The notes beneath the pieces are model-generated. The model was not told the DNA's origin and did not search any database. It worked only from the letters and a program-made list of their open reading frames with translations. From NCBI RefSeq assembly GCF_900074915.1, contig NZ_LT222319.1, positions 4,931,001-4,995,000 of the forward strand: a stretch of 64,000 nucleotides of DNA. Direction: 5' to 3'. The DNA is from Pseudomonas cerasi. Lineage in GTDB: Bacteria; Pseudomonadota; Gammaproteobacteria; Pseudomonadales; Pseudomonadaceae. A program made the position numbers and the translations under genes. Shown piece by piece: positions 27,724 to 36,321 of this stretch (positions within the stretch are counted from its first letter, which is position 1; the number at the start of each line of letters is the position of its first letter).

Positions 27724-27782
27724 TCATGCGCCTATCGTGGGAATGCCCTTCGTGATGCTCCGCGTCACAGATCGCTGATCTT

Positions 27783-27876
27783 GTGGGAGCGAGCTTGCTC
27801 GCGAAGGCGGATTACCTGACCAATGGGCTTCCAGCGGCTGCACGGGCCTGTTCGTGAGCAAGCTCACTCCTGTAGG
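27783..27876. repeat. REPIN after the yegD-like gene
   Basis: GTGGGAGCGAGCTTGCTCGC and an inverted GTGAGCAAGCTCACTCCTGT flank about 45 bp. Remaining sequence of the 311-bp gap 27724-28034 contains a degenerate second copy of GGGAGTGTTTCGAGCCATGTG but no gene. Confidence 0.82.
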
Positions 27877-28034
27877 GCCGGGGTGTTTTCAAGCCATGTG
27901 AATCACTCCCACGGGCGGGAGTGTTTCGAGCCATGTGGATGTTCTGCGGCACCGCAGACGCAGAGCGTGCAGAACTGCACGCCAACGCGGTGAAGTGACA
28001 GGCGTTGTTTCGGACGGCTACATACGCAAGCGCC

Positions 28035-29045
28035 CTAGACCAACCCTTCCTTCTGCAACTCGCTCTTCAGATACGCATAGTAAATCGGCCCTGCAACCAC
28101 GCCCGGCAGGCCGAATGCGGCTTCGAACAGCAGCATCGCCAGCAGCAACTCCCACGACTTGGCGTTGATCTGTCCGCCCACGATGCGCGCATTGAGGAAA
28201 TACTCGACCTTGTGGATCACGATCAGATAGCCCAGCGCAGCCAGCGCGACCCAGATCGAGATGGACATGCCGACGATGAAGATCAACGTGTTGGACATCA
28301 GGTTACCCACCACCGGCAACAGGCCGAGCAGGAAGGTCATGATGATCAGGGTCTTGGTCAGCGGCAGGTGAATCCCGCACAGCGGCAATACGATGGCCAG
28401 AAACACCGACGTGAACGCCGTGTTGAGCAGGGAAATCTTGATCTGGGCAAAAACAATGTTGCGAAACGCCCGGCTGACCAGGTACAGGCGATCGAACAGA
28501 GCAGCCGCCAGCGGCTTGCGCGCATGCACGTCGGAGATACGCTGCAAGGCAATGATCGCGCCCAGTACCATGCCGATCAGCATGGTGACGAACATGTGCG
28601 CCGCCCCCTTGCCGATCAACTGCAATTCGCCCACGTGCTTCTGCAGCCATTGCCCGAGCGAAACCTGAAACTCCGCTGCGCTGGCAGGCAGGTAGGCATC
28701 GATGAACGGAGGCAGCTGACCACGAGCGCGGTCGACCAGGGTCATGAACTTGTCGAGCGAGGCGCCCGGATTTTCGGCTTCGTGCAGCACAAAACTGATG
28801 GCGCCGGCAAAAATCAGCGTCAGCAGGCTGACCACCAGCGTGCCGAGCAACGCTACGGCCAGCCAGCGAGCACGTTCGCCGGAGATCAGCCGCTGCAGTT
28901 TGGGGGTCAACATGTTGACCAGCTCGAAAACCAACAGTCCGGCCAACAGACTGGGCAACAACTTGAATGGCAACACCAATAACAGACCGCCAAATACAAG
29001 AATCCAGCTGGCTATTAACACCTGACGCGCAGAAAACGTTGGCAT
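28035..29045 (-). CDS. AI-2E family transporter (PerM/YdiK type)
   Basis: This 336-residue inner-membrane protein has about eight hydrophobic segments, starting ASWILVFGGLLLVLPF. The C-terminal part (FLLGLLPVVGNLMSNTLIF, then GLPGVVAGPIYYAYLKSEL) is typical of the AI-2E transporter superfamily. Members export autoinducer-2 or act as Na+/H+ or solute exporters, and the substrate cannot be told here. It is transcribed alone. Confidence 0.85.
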   Translation of the reverse strand: MPTFSARQVLIASWILVFGGLLLVLPFKLLPSLLAGLLVFELVNMLTPKLQRLISGERARWLAVALLGTLVVSLLTLIFAGAISFVLHEAENPGASLDKFMTLVDRARGQLPPFIDAYLPASAAEFQVSLGQWLQKHVGELQLIGKGAAHMFVTMLIGMVLGAIIALQRISDVHARKPLAAALFDRLYLVSRAFRNIVFAQIKISLLNTAFTSVFLAIVLPLCGIHLPLTKTLIIMTFLLGLLPVVGNLMSNTLIFIVGMSISIWVALAALGYLIVIHKVEYFLNARIVGGQINAKSWELLLAMLLFEAAFGLPGVVAGPIYYAYLKSELQKEGLV

Positions 29046-29233
29046 AGACCCTCAACGGGCAACAAAAGGAAGGTGGGCAGTCTGCCAGCCTTCTCAGTCC
29101 AGAACCAGTGATCAGAAAGCCGGAAAAAACACGCCGCAATCATCTGCCCGATGATCGGCTCGAGAACGGCGCGAAAGTGCAGTGTTTACTGCACCCGCGC
29201 CTCTTGCCTGCCGCAAAGATGCCGACTGAAAAA

Positions 29234-29524
29234 TTATTTCTTCTTGAGACAATCGCTCATGAAACTCTTGCGCGCGTCTCCCTTGAGCGCCTGAGTGCTG
29301 GCAGTCGCGTTGCAGGTTTTCATCTTCTCCTGCTGGGTCGCCGCTGGCGGCGGTGCCGCTTTAAGGCAAGTGCTCATGAACGTCTTGCGCTCATCGCCCT
29401 TCAGCGACTTCGCGCTGGCGTCGGCATTGCAGGTGGTCATTTTGTTCTGCTGCGCGGTCGCAGCGAAACCCTGGGCAGATAACATCAAGCCAACGAGCAA
29501 TACAGGAATACCGAGCTTGTTCAT
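29234..29524 (-). CDS. PsiF repeat protein
   Basis: This 96-residue secreted protein has a signal peptide (residues 1-22, ending GFAATAQ) and two PsiF repeats. Each has the pattern KMxTCNAxAxxxxLKGDxRKxFMSxCLK, with two cysteines that could pair. PsiF was named for phosphate-starvation induction in E. coli; its function is unknown. Start chosen at MNKLGIPVLL, which begins the signal peptide. No Pho box was recognised. It is divergent from the EamA gene. Confidence 0.88.
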   Translation of the reverse strand: MNKLGIPVLLVGLMLSAQGFAATAQQNKMTTCNADASAKSLKGDERKTFMSTCLKAAPPPAATQQEKMKTCNATASTQALKGDARKSFMSDCLKKK

Positions 29525-29676
29525 CGATCCACTCTCCAGATCCACTGCACCGGGCGGCACAGACTGAGATTCAGTGTAGTCAGCGTCTGCGCTCTGTGAC
29601 GGAGCACCCAACATCGCCGCTGGCATTCTCGACAAACAGGCGGATAATTACGCCTCGCTCTAACGATGATCCACTC

Positions 29677-30558
29677 ATGCAATACGCTTTTCCGCTGATT
29701 ACCATCCTTATCTGGGCGATCAACACAGCCGTCACCAAGGCGTCTGCCGGGGTGATCTTTCCGGCTGAAATTGGCTTTTATCGCTGGGCGCTGGCTGGCT
29801 TGCTGTTCACACCGTTCATGCTCGGGCCTGTGTGGGCGAACCGAGCGGCTATCAAACCGGTACTCGGCAAGATTTTCATTCTGGCCGTGCTCGGCACAGC
29901 GCTGTATCAAAGCCTGGCGTATTTCGCGGCCAGCCTGACAACCGCCACCAACATGGGGATCATTCAGTCGATGGTGCCGATGATGGCGCTGGGGCTGTCG
30001 ATAGCCTGCCTCGGCACTCGTCTGACCTCGGGTGCGCTGCTGGGGGCGGTGCTGTCATTCGCGGGAGTGGTGGTCGTGGTCTCGGCGGGCAATCCGGCCG
30101 GTCTGATTGAGCAGGGGGTCAATCGGGACGATGCGATGGTGCTGGTGGCCGCCGCATCGTATGCGGTCTACAGCACGCTGCTGAAGAAGTGGCAGTTGCG
30201 TTTGCCGCCCCTGCAGTTGCTTTACGTACAGATCCTGCTGGCGATTATCGTTTTGCTGCCGCCGTTCATGCTGTCGGCGAAAACCGGCCTGAATGCGAAC
30301 AACATACCGATGGTGCTGTACGCAGCGATTCCAACCTCGATGCTCGCACCATGGTTGTGGATGACCTCGATCATGCGCCTGGGCCCCAGCCGTACAACAC
30401 TGTTCTTCAACCTGATGCCCATCGCCACGGCCTTGATTGCCGCGGCGACACTGGGCGAGCAGCTGGCGCTCTATCACCTGTTCGGCGGAGCGCTGACCCT
30501 CTGCGGCGTCATCCTCGCGGAACGCTGGACGACGCCGCTGCGATCCAGGGCGGACTAG
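29677..30558 (+). CDS. EamA/DMT-family transporter
   Basis: This 293-residue inner-membrane protein has ten hydrophobic segments in two EamA repeats, beginning MQYAFPLITILIWAINTAVT. The family exports metabolites such as amino acids; the substrate is unknown. The ATG at 29677 is preferred over an earlier in-frame ATG because it directly precedes the first span. Its stop codon overlaps the convergent gene at the four-base CTAG. Confidence 0.86.
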   Translation: MQYAFPLITILIWAINTAVTKASAGVIFPAEIGFYRWALAGLLFTPFMLGPVWANRAAIKPVLGKIFILAVLGTALYQSLAYFAASLTTATNMGIIQSMVPMMALGLSIACLGTRLTSGALLGAVLSFAGVVVVVSAGNPAGLIEQGVNRDDAMVLVAAASYAVYSTLLKKWQLRLPPLQLLYVQILLAIIVLLPPFMLSAKTGLNANNIPMVLYAAIPTSMLAPWLWMTSIMRLGPSRTTLFFNLMPIATALIAAATLGEQLALYHLFGGALTLCGVILAERWTTPLRSRAD

Positions 30559-30788
30559 GCAGTCGCGCTGCCTTCGCCGCCCTCCAGGCTGTGAATCGAC
30601 ACATCGGTGATGCCGGCGGCAAGCGGCAGCCCGGCTTCACCCATTGGCAGCTCGTCCAGTTCTACGTGATGCTTGAGCGCCAGTTCGTGCACCACTTCGA
30701 TGATGGGCACATCCAGATTCTCGATAATGTCTACGTGGTGCTCGCCGAGCAGGGTGTACTCGATCTCATACAGTTCTTTATCGCTCAT
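30555..30788 (-). CDS. conserved hypothetical protein, 77 residues
   Basis: A small acidic protein, MSDKELYEIEYTLLGEHHVD and onward, with no signal peptide, membrane span or cysteine. No family is recognised. Amino acid composition and frame look like real coding sequence. It converges on the EamA gene with stop codons interleaved in CTAG. Confidence 0.6.
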   Translation of the reverse strand: MSDKELYEIEYTLLGEHHVDIIENLDVPIIEVVHELALKHHVELDELPMGEAGLPLAAGITDVSIHSLEGGEGSATA

Positions 30789-31099
30789 CGCATCTTCCTG
30801 GCCGTCACTGAGGAGCGGCTGATTAACGAACTACGGTCCGACAACCGATGACCGAGCCCAAGGCCGAGCAAAACGCTCAACCATGCCATCAGATTGACCT
30901 CGGCCTTTCGGGAACGTGCGAGGAATATTCAAAGCGCTTTTCATGCGCGATTGTCATGGCGTTCAGGGGGGGTCAGCAACGGCCTCAGGGTGGATACGAG
31001 GTACTGCCTCATCGCCATCTTTTTTTCGAACTCTTGAGCCCCTCCTCTGCTCCAAGGCATACCGGGCCAAAACCGGCTCTGACATGTGGAGCAATAACG
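30789..31099. other. intergenic region upstream of osmE
   Basis: This 311-bp gap has no convincing gene. Near its end GAACTC (31028-31033), 17 bases and TCCAA (31051-31055) resemble an AlgU/sigma22 promoter (GAACTT-N16/17-TCTGA), which would suit an osmotically induced gene and place the transcript start about 35 bases before osmE. The match in the -10 half is weak. Confidence 0.4.
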
Positions 31100-31438
31100 C
31101 TGTACAAAAAACTCTTCGCGGCGACCTTTGTATTGGCGACGATGGCTGGCTGCTGCAACACAACCGTGCAGAACCCGGTGGACTACGTCACTTATCGCAA
31201 CGAGCCGCTGGTCAAGCAGGTCGAGAATGGCGTGACGCGCCAGCAGGTCCTGACTATCGGCGGTGAGCCGTCGAGCACTATCGAGCGTAAGGTCAACCCA
31301 GGCACTTGCAACAACTACGTCATGAACAAGGACGGCCACAAACAGGTCTACCACGTCAGCTTCAACAGCGACGGCCGTGTGACCAACAAAGGTTTCATGA
31401 CGTGCGAACAACGCGAGAAGAACGAAAAAGCGATGTAA
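31100..31438 (+). CDS. osmE: osmotically inducible lipoprotein OsmE, apparent CTG start
   Basis: This 112-residue SmpA/OmlA-fold lipoprotein matches pseudomonad OsmE. It reads LYKKLFAATFVLATMAGCC, a lipoprotein signal with the lipobox MAGC, then VTYRNEPLVKQVENGVTRQQ and GGEPSSTIERKVNPGTCNNY. The expected start codon is CTG at 31100: GGAG sits eight bases upstream, and no ATG, GTG or TTG gives a sensible signal peptide. An in-frame ATG far upstream (30848) gives an implausible extension. A strong terminator follows. Confidence 0.8.
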   Translation: MYKKLFAATFVLATMAGCCNTTVQNPVDYVTYRNEPLVKQVENGVTRQQVLTIGGEPSSTIERKVNPGTCNNYVMNKDGHKQVYHVSFNSDGRVTNKGFMTCEQREKNEKAM

Positions 31439-31457
31439 TCAAAACGCAGGCACAAAC

Positions 31458-31492
31458 AAAAAGCCCGAGGCATGAATGCCTCGGGCTTTTTG
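31458..31492 (+). terminator. rho-independent terminator of osmE
   Basis: AAAAAGCCCGAGGCA, loop TGAA, TGCCTCGGGCTTTTT: a perfect GC-rich stem with a T run. It may work in both directions. Confidence 0.92.
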
Positions 31493-31505
31493 TTGAATGC
31501 TTTTT

Positions 31506-31650
31506 AGGATCTCTACGAAAAGTGGCTGAGCTCGGTGATGCTTCGTTAAAAACAGGCTCGGAATGCTCATTTACAACACGTAGACTCCGCTTCCTCGCCT
31601 GTTTTTGCCTCGCCTGACCTTCGCTCGCCGACTTTTCGTACAGAGCCTAG
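31506..31650. mobile_element. MITE-like element with imperfect terminal inverted repeats
   Basis: About 145 bp without coding capacity. The left end AGGATCTCTACGAAAAGT and the inverse of the right end (AGGCTCTGTACGAAAAGT) match closely. A second inverted pair lies inside: AAAAACAGG at 31548 and CCTGTTTTT at 31598. This is the build of a small non-autonomous element. Its right end supplies the stop codon of the neighbouring 28-residue peptide gene. Confidence 0.55.
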
Positions 31651-31733
31651 AAAACCAGCTTGAACAGGGCGATAACCACGACCAGGCCGATCAGAAAGAT
31701 GATGCCAACGGTGCTTCCCAGGAACTTGAGCAT
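31647..31733 (-). CDS. 28-residue single-span membrane peptide
   Basis: ATG at 31733 preceded by GGAG seven bases upstream. The peptide is MLKFLGSTVGIIFLIGLVVV followed by IALFKLVF, then TAG. It is one hydrophobic helix of about 20 residues between two lysines, a typical small inner-membrane protein. It is too short for default gene callers. The stop lies in the right end of the MITE-like element, so the C-terminus may have been altered by insertion. Function unknown. Confidence 0.6.
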   Translation of the reverse strand: MLKFLGSTVGIIFLIGLVVVIALFKLVF

Positions 31734-31940
31734 TGTGTATCTCCACGATTTATTTGGGTCTCAAGGTTGGGACCGCGGGGCTCGGAACTCGTTTCTTATA
31801 TTTTTACATTCAGACACAGCCGTCCGTTTCAGTGAAAATCCGATAAAACTTTTTGCCCCCTTCGCTACTCACAATCTTTGCTGATCCTGCCGGGCCACCC
31901 ACAGAGCGAGACAGCAAAACCTGATGAGTCCTGGAGATAA

Positions 31941-32483
31941 ATGATGAATTCTGCACCGCAATCACAGCTTTCCGATGTAAATACTCTGCGCCAGCGCGCA
32001 CGCCAGAACGTTGAGGATGGTGCTGTGACTCAAGGCTACAGCGCTGACCGCGAAACGGTCCTGCGCCTGCTCAATGAATCGCTGGCTACCGAGCTGGTCT
32101 GTGTGCTGCGCTACAAGCGTCACTACTACATGGCGTCAGGCCTGAAAGCGAGCGTCGCGGCAGCCGAGTTTCTGGAACACGCAGAGCAGGAAGCGCAGCA
32201 CGCCGACAAACTGGCCGAGCGTATCGTGCAACTGGGCGGCGAGCCGGAGTTCAACCCGGACACCCTGTCGAAGAACTCCCACGCGCAGTACGTGGCGGGT
32301 AACACACTGAAGGAAATGGTTTACGAAGATCTGGTTGCCGAGCGCATCGCCGTCGACAGCTATCGCGAAATCATTCAATACCTCGGCGACAGCGACCCGA
32401 CTACCCGCCGCATCTTCGAAGAGATCCTTGCTCAGGAAGAAGAGCACGCTGATGACATGGCGGATATTCTCGAAGACCTGTAA
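31941..32483 (+). CDS. ferritin-like/bacterioferritin-related protein
   Basis: 180 residues with four-helix ferritin-like character. Metal-ligand-type motifs include LATELVCVLRYKRHYY, EFLEHAEQEAQHADKLAERI and EEILAQEEEHADDMADIL, giving paired ExxH sites. Similar pseudomonad proteins are annotated as probable bacterioferritins or Dps-like iron storage proteins. No haem-binding Met is obvious. A second Met at position 2 is an equally good start. A terminator follows. Confidence 0.85.
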   Translation: MMNSAPQSQLSDVNTLRQRARQNVEDGAVTQGYSADRETVLRLLNESLATELVCVLRYKRHYYMASGLKASVAAAEFLEHAEQEAQHADKLAERIVQLGGEPEFNPDTLSKNSHAQYVAGNTLKEMVYEDLVAERIAVDSYREIIQYLGDSDPTTRRIFEEILAQEEEHADDMADILEDL

Positions 32484-32499
32484 CTCGCGACAGCAAATG

Positions 32500-32529
32500 A
32501 AAAGCCAGGACCTGTGTCCTGGCTTTTTT
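32500..32529 (+). terminator. rho-independent terminator of the ferritin-like gene
   Basis: AAAGCCAGGAC, loop CTGT, GTCCTGGCTTTTTT: strong stem and T run, 17 bases after the stop. Confidence 0.92.
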
Positions 32530-32561
32530 GTGGGGAAGTATTTTCTCAGGCCAGCGACGTA

Positions 32562-32643
32562 AACGTCGTTCCTCACGCTCCAGCGTGGGAATGCATTTCT
32601 GGACGCCCTGGGTCCGGCCAAGTGCGCGCCAACGCGGAGCGCT
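32562..32643. repeat. REP element downstream of asmA
   Basis: GTCGTTCCTCACGCTCCAGC followed by GTGGGAATGCATTTCTGGAC and a degraded second palindrome (AACGCGGAGCGCTGG). Same class as the urtA-urtB element. Confidence 0.7.
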
Positions 32644-32661
32644 GGCACGAGAGGTGGAGCG

Positions 32662-34728
32662 TTACTTCACCGTCTTAGGTGCCTTGCCGGTGCGCATCTG
32701 CTCCAGCAGCGGGCCACACTGATTGGGCTCGCTGTCGCCAGTGGCGACCAGCGCCAGCAGGCCTGCAGCAGGGCCTACGGTTGCGCCGAGCAGGACCATG
32801 CCGGCTCCGCGCAGCAACAGCGGGCCGGACTGTACGCCTGCGTTGGGCTTGGCGAACGGGCCGTTGACATACAACGGCGAGCGCAGCGAGAACACGCGGA
32901 AGCCCTTGGACTCAGGGTTGATCTGCAGGTCCAGTTGCTCGGTCTTCAGGTTCGCAGTGCCGTTGATGTAGATGATGGCGTTCTCGGTATCGAAGACAAA
33001 TAGCCGACTGGTCGCCAGCCCGTCCTTGATGCCGAAGTCCGAGGCCGCGCAATTGATCTTCACATCCTTGTCGCCGAACAGCTTGCCAACGACGTAGTTG
33101 CCCACGTTGAGCCCGGCAATTTCCATCAGGCCACGACTGATCGCACCGTCGTTCACCAGCATCTTCATTTCGCCGTTGGCAGTCCCCAGCAAGGCTGCAA
33201 CCGAGTTGCCACGGCCACTGATATCGGCATCGCCGTTCAGCTCACCGAAGCTGGTTTTCATCGGTTCGAAGGTCGGGAACAGTTGCTTGAGCTTGAAATT
33301 GCGCGCCGACAGCCTGGCCCTGCCCTGCATCGGTTTGTTTTGCCCGTTGAGGCGAATGTCCGCGTCCAGCTTGCCACCTGCCACCCCAAAACGCAGCGGC
33401 TCAAGGCTCAACTGACCATCGTTGAGAACCAGATGGGTGTAGAGGTCAGTGAACGGCAGGTCCGGGCTCTGCACGATGCGCTTGCCGGTGAACTCCACGT
33501 CGGCATCCATTGCCCGCCAGCGATCAGTCTGAAACTCCTCGACGGGCAGTACCTTGCCCGAAGGCTGCTTGCTCTCGCCACCGCGCTTTTTCTGCGCGGC
33601 ATTGGAGTCCGCACCGATCAGTGGCGCGAGGTCACTGAACAGCAATTGATTGGAGACCAGCACGCCACTCAGCTTGGGCCGAGGCTGACTGGCGACGAAG
33701 CCCAGGTCGCCGTGGATATCGCTGTTGCCGATCTTGCCGTTGAAGCCTTCGTAACGGAAGTTGGCGCCGGCCGGGTCGTGCAGTTTGGCGATCAGGCGGC
33801 CATCGGTGGAGTACGCTGGAGAATCCGGCAGGGTCACACCCGTCAGCGGGTACAGATTGCTCAGGCTCGCGCCGGAAAGCTTGAGGCGCACGTCCAGCGC
33901 GCCCAGGTTCTGTGGATCGGTCAGGGTCCCGGCGATCACCGCATGGGTGTCACCGACCTTCACGTCAGCCTGTACCGGAAACGGTTGATTGGCATCCTTG
34001 AGCGCGAGCAGGCCGCCGACCTTGCCGGTGCCGCTCAGCTTCTGACCGTGGTACTGGCCGGTGACCGCCAGACCGAATGCGTAATCCTGCGGTACTGCGC
34101 CCTTGTCCTGGGCCTTTTTCGCTTCCTTGCTGCCGACGATTTCACTGAACGGGATCGGCTTGCCGAGCAGGTCTATCACCACGTCCAGGTTGGCATTGAG
34201 TTTCTGGTCGTTGAAGCTCACCAGTCCCTTGTCGAACTTGATCGCGCCGATGTCCATCACCCATTTGGAGGGCTCGGCATTCGGGTCGGATTTGGGCAGA
34301 TCGAACACCCAGTTGGCGCGACCATCGGCCAGACGCTCGAGTTTAGCCTCGGGGCCAGTCAGATCGATACGCGGGATAACCACTTGCTGCGCCAGCAGCG
34401 GCAGCAGCGAGAGACGAAATTCGACGTGCTTGAGGGTCACCATCTGCGGGGTCTTCGACCACTCAGGGTTACCCAGACTCAGGTCGTCAGCAACAAAGTG
34501 CGGCGACGGCACCCAGGCACGCCAGCCACCGAGTTCGGGCTCACGCGTCCAGCGCACATCCAGATCACCATTGATGGCGAACGGACGATGCAGCGCTTCG
34601 CTGACTTTCGCATTGAGGGTGGGTTTGATGCGATTCCAGTCGAAAGTGACAATCACAATGACCAATATAGCCAGCACCACCAGCAACGTGGCACCTGTCC
34701 AGGCGAAAATCTTGCGGCTGCGCGTCAT
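32662..34728 (-). CDS. AsmA family protein
   Basis: 688 residues. An N-terminal membrane anchor (about residues 8-30, IFAWTGATLLVVLAILVIVI) is followed by a large periplasmic beta-rich region with the AsmA motif VSEALHRPFAINGDLDVRW and a C-terminal AsmA_2 part. AsmA-like proteins are thought to carry phospholipids to the outer membrane. Length fits the pseudomonad members. It is transcribed alone, divergent from desT. Confidence 0.9.
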   Translation of the reverse strand: MTRSRKIFAWTGATLLVVLAILVIVIVTFDWNRIKPTLNAKVSEALHRPFAINGDLDVRWTREPELGGWRAWVPSPHFVADDLSLGNPEWSKTPQMVTLKHVEFRLSLLPLLAQQVVIPRIDLTGPEAKLERLADGRANWVFDLPKSDPNAEPSKWVMDIGAIKFDKGLVSFNDQKLNANLDVVIDLLGKPIPFSEIVGSKEAKKAQDKGAVPQDYAFGLAVTGQYHGQKLSGTGKVGGLLALKDANQPFPVQADVKVGDTHAVIAGTLTDPQNLGALDVRLKLSGASLSNLYPLTGVTLPDSPAYSTDGRLIAKLHDPAGANFRYEGFNGKIGNSDIHGDLGFVASQPRPKLSGVLVSNQLLFSDLAPLIGADSNAAQKKRGGESKQPSGKVLPVEEFQTDRWRAMDADVEFTGKRIVQSPDLPFTDLYTHLVLNDGQLSLEPLRFGVAGGKLDADIRLNGQNKPMQGRARLSARNFKLKQLFPTFEPMKTSFGELNGDADISGRGNSVAALLGTANGEMKMLVNDGAISRGLMEIAGLNVGNYVVGKLFGDKDVKINCAASDFGIKDGLATSRLFVFDTENAIIYINGTANLKTEQLDLQINPESKGFRVFSLRSPLYVNGPFAKPNAGVQSGPLLLRGAGMVLLGATVGPAAGLLALVATGDSEPNQCGPLLEQMRTGKAPKTVK

Positions 34729-34951
34729 GCGTCACTCTCCAGAAAACAGCGCCCCGACCCTGGCGCGCTGAATACGACATGAATGTTCGACTGACAAACG
34801 CGCCGAGGGTTTGATTTGAATACGAAAATGCATCGAAGGCCAGCACTCATGCACTATTACTGGTCAAGGAGCCTGACTGAAAACCCTTTCGACGCAGGTA
34901 AAGCGCATTTGCTAAAGTGCAACCCAGCCTAATCCAAGAATCGTTTGAGCC

Positions 34952-35584
34952 ATGCTGCCCCGCGCCGAACAGAAACAACAGACCCGAAGAGCCCTGCTCG
35001 ATGCTGCCCATCAATTGATGGAGAGCGGGCGCGGCTTCGGCAGCCTGAGCCTGCGGGAAGTGGCGCGCACGGCAGGCATCGTACCGACCGGGTTCTACCG
35101 GCACTTTGAAGACATGGACCAGTTGGGGCTGGCGCTGGTCAGCGAGGTCGGCCAGACCTTTCGCGAGACCATCAGGCTGGTGCGCCACAACGAATTCGCC
35201 ATGGGCGGGCTGATTCGTGCCTCGGTGAAGATATTCCTCGAACGTGTGGCGGCCAACCGGTCGCAGTTCCTGTTTCTGGCGCGCGAACAATACGGCGGCT
35301 CCTTGAAGGTGCGTCAGGCGCTTGGCGCATTGCGCGAAGGCATCAGCGCCGACCTCACAGCCGACCTGGCAAAGATGCCCAAATGGCAGCACCTGAATGC
35401 CGATGCCCTGTCGATTATCGCCGACCTGGTGGTCAAAAGCGTGTTCGCGATGCTGCCGGAGCTGATCGACCCGCCGCCCGCCTCGCTCGCCCCGCACCTG
35501 ACACCTCAGGCGAAGATCACTCAGCAACTGCGCTTCATCTTCATTGGCGCACGGCACTGGCGTGGTCTGGGCAGTCACGATTGA
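34952..35584 (+). CDS. desT: TetR-family fatty-acid desaturation regulator DesT
   Basis: This 210-residue TetR/FabR-type repressor has a helix-turn-helix at about residues 30-55 (LSLREVARTAGIVPTGFYRH). In P. aeruginosa DesT senses the unsaturated/saturated acyl-CoA balance and controls desCB and fabAB; its gene lies beside ureE there too, so position supports the name. The regulated desaturase genes are not in this window. The 236-bp gap to ureE shows no gene. Confidence 0.85.
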   Translation: MLPRAEQKQQTRRALLDAAHQLMESGRGFGSLSLREVARTAGIVPTGFYRHFEDMDQLGLALVSEVGQTFRETIRLVRHNEFAMGGLIRASVKIFLERVAANRSQFLFLAREQYGGSLKVRQALGALREGISADLTADLAKMPKWQHLNADALSIIADLVVKSVFAMLPELIDPPPASLAPHLTPQAKITQQLRFIFIGARHWRGLGSHD

Positions 35585-35820
35585 GCGGCGACACGCTCTG
35601 CCTGGGGCTGAGATGTGAACCGTCTCACTATTAACTTCACTTCCAGCAATGCAAAATGCACCAAATTAAAGCGCTATCATGATTACGCACCAAAATAGAT
35701 CTTTAGTGATCTTGCCGATGCTTGGATCACCTGCCTCTGTCAGCCATTTCCCCGCAAGCTGCACTGTTGGCAAGCCCCTTGCTCTGATTTGAAGCATCGC
35801 AATTGGCTGGAAGCTATCTG

Positions 35821-36321
35821 ATGCTGGTGATTCACGACCGAATCGAACCTCAGGCCGAATGGGCCGCCGAGCTGCATTTGAATTTCGAGGCACGCAGCAA
35901 AAGTCGACTGCGCTGCTTCAGTGCGGAAAACGAAGACGTCGGCCTCTTTCTGCAACGCGGTCAGTCGCCGCTGCGCGATGGCGAGTTTCTTCAGGCCCAG
36001 GACGGCCGCGTGGTGCGTGTCTGCGCACGTCCCGAAAAACTCATGCACGTCACGTGCAGCAGTACTTTCGAACTGACCCGCGCGGCCTATCACCTTGGCA
36101 ATCGTCACGTGGCCCTGCAAGTCGGCGACGGCTGGCTGCGCCTGCTCGACGATTACGTGCTCAAGGCGATGCTCGACCAACTGGGCGCCACTGTCGAAAC
36201 CATCGAAGCGCCGTTCCAGCCGGAACATGGCGCCTACGGCGGGGGGCATCATCATTCGCGCGCGGGCGAGGAGGATTTCAACTATCCGCCGCGCATGCAC
36301 CAGTTCGGCGTGCGCAAGTGA
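35821..36321 (+). CDS. ureE: urease nickel metallochaperone UreE
   Basis: This 166-residue protein delivers nickel to UreG/UreDF. It has a peptide-binding N domain (LMLVIHDRIEPQ region) and a metal domain with TRAAYHLGNRHVALQ. The C-terminus contains GGGHHHSRAG, a short histidine cluster. Start at 35821 fits the family N-terminus better than 35803. Its stop overlaps the GTG start of ureF by four bases. Confidence 0.93.
   Translation: MLVIHDRIEPQAEWAAELHLNFEARSKSRLRCFSAENEDVGLFLQRGQSPLRDGEFLQAQDGRVVRVCARPEKLMHVTCSSTFELTRAAYHLGNRHVALQVGDGWLRLLDDYVLKAMLDQLGATVETIEAPFQPEHGAYGGGHHHSRAGEEDFNYPPRMHQFGVRK

Noticed and set aside
28005..28982. 325-codon plus-strand open frame
   Set aside because: Antisense shadow of the AI-2E family transporter; the composition is rich in Gln/His/Arg without any domain.
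30555..30558. Interleaved stop codons (CTAG) of two convergent genes
   Set aside because: A four-base convergent overlap is common and needs no special explanation.
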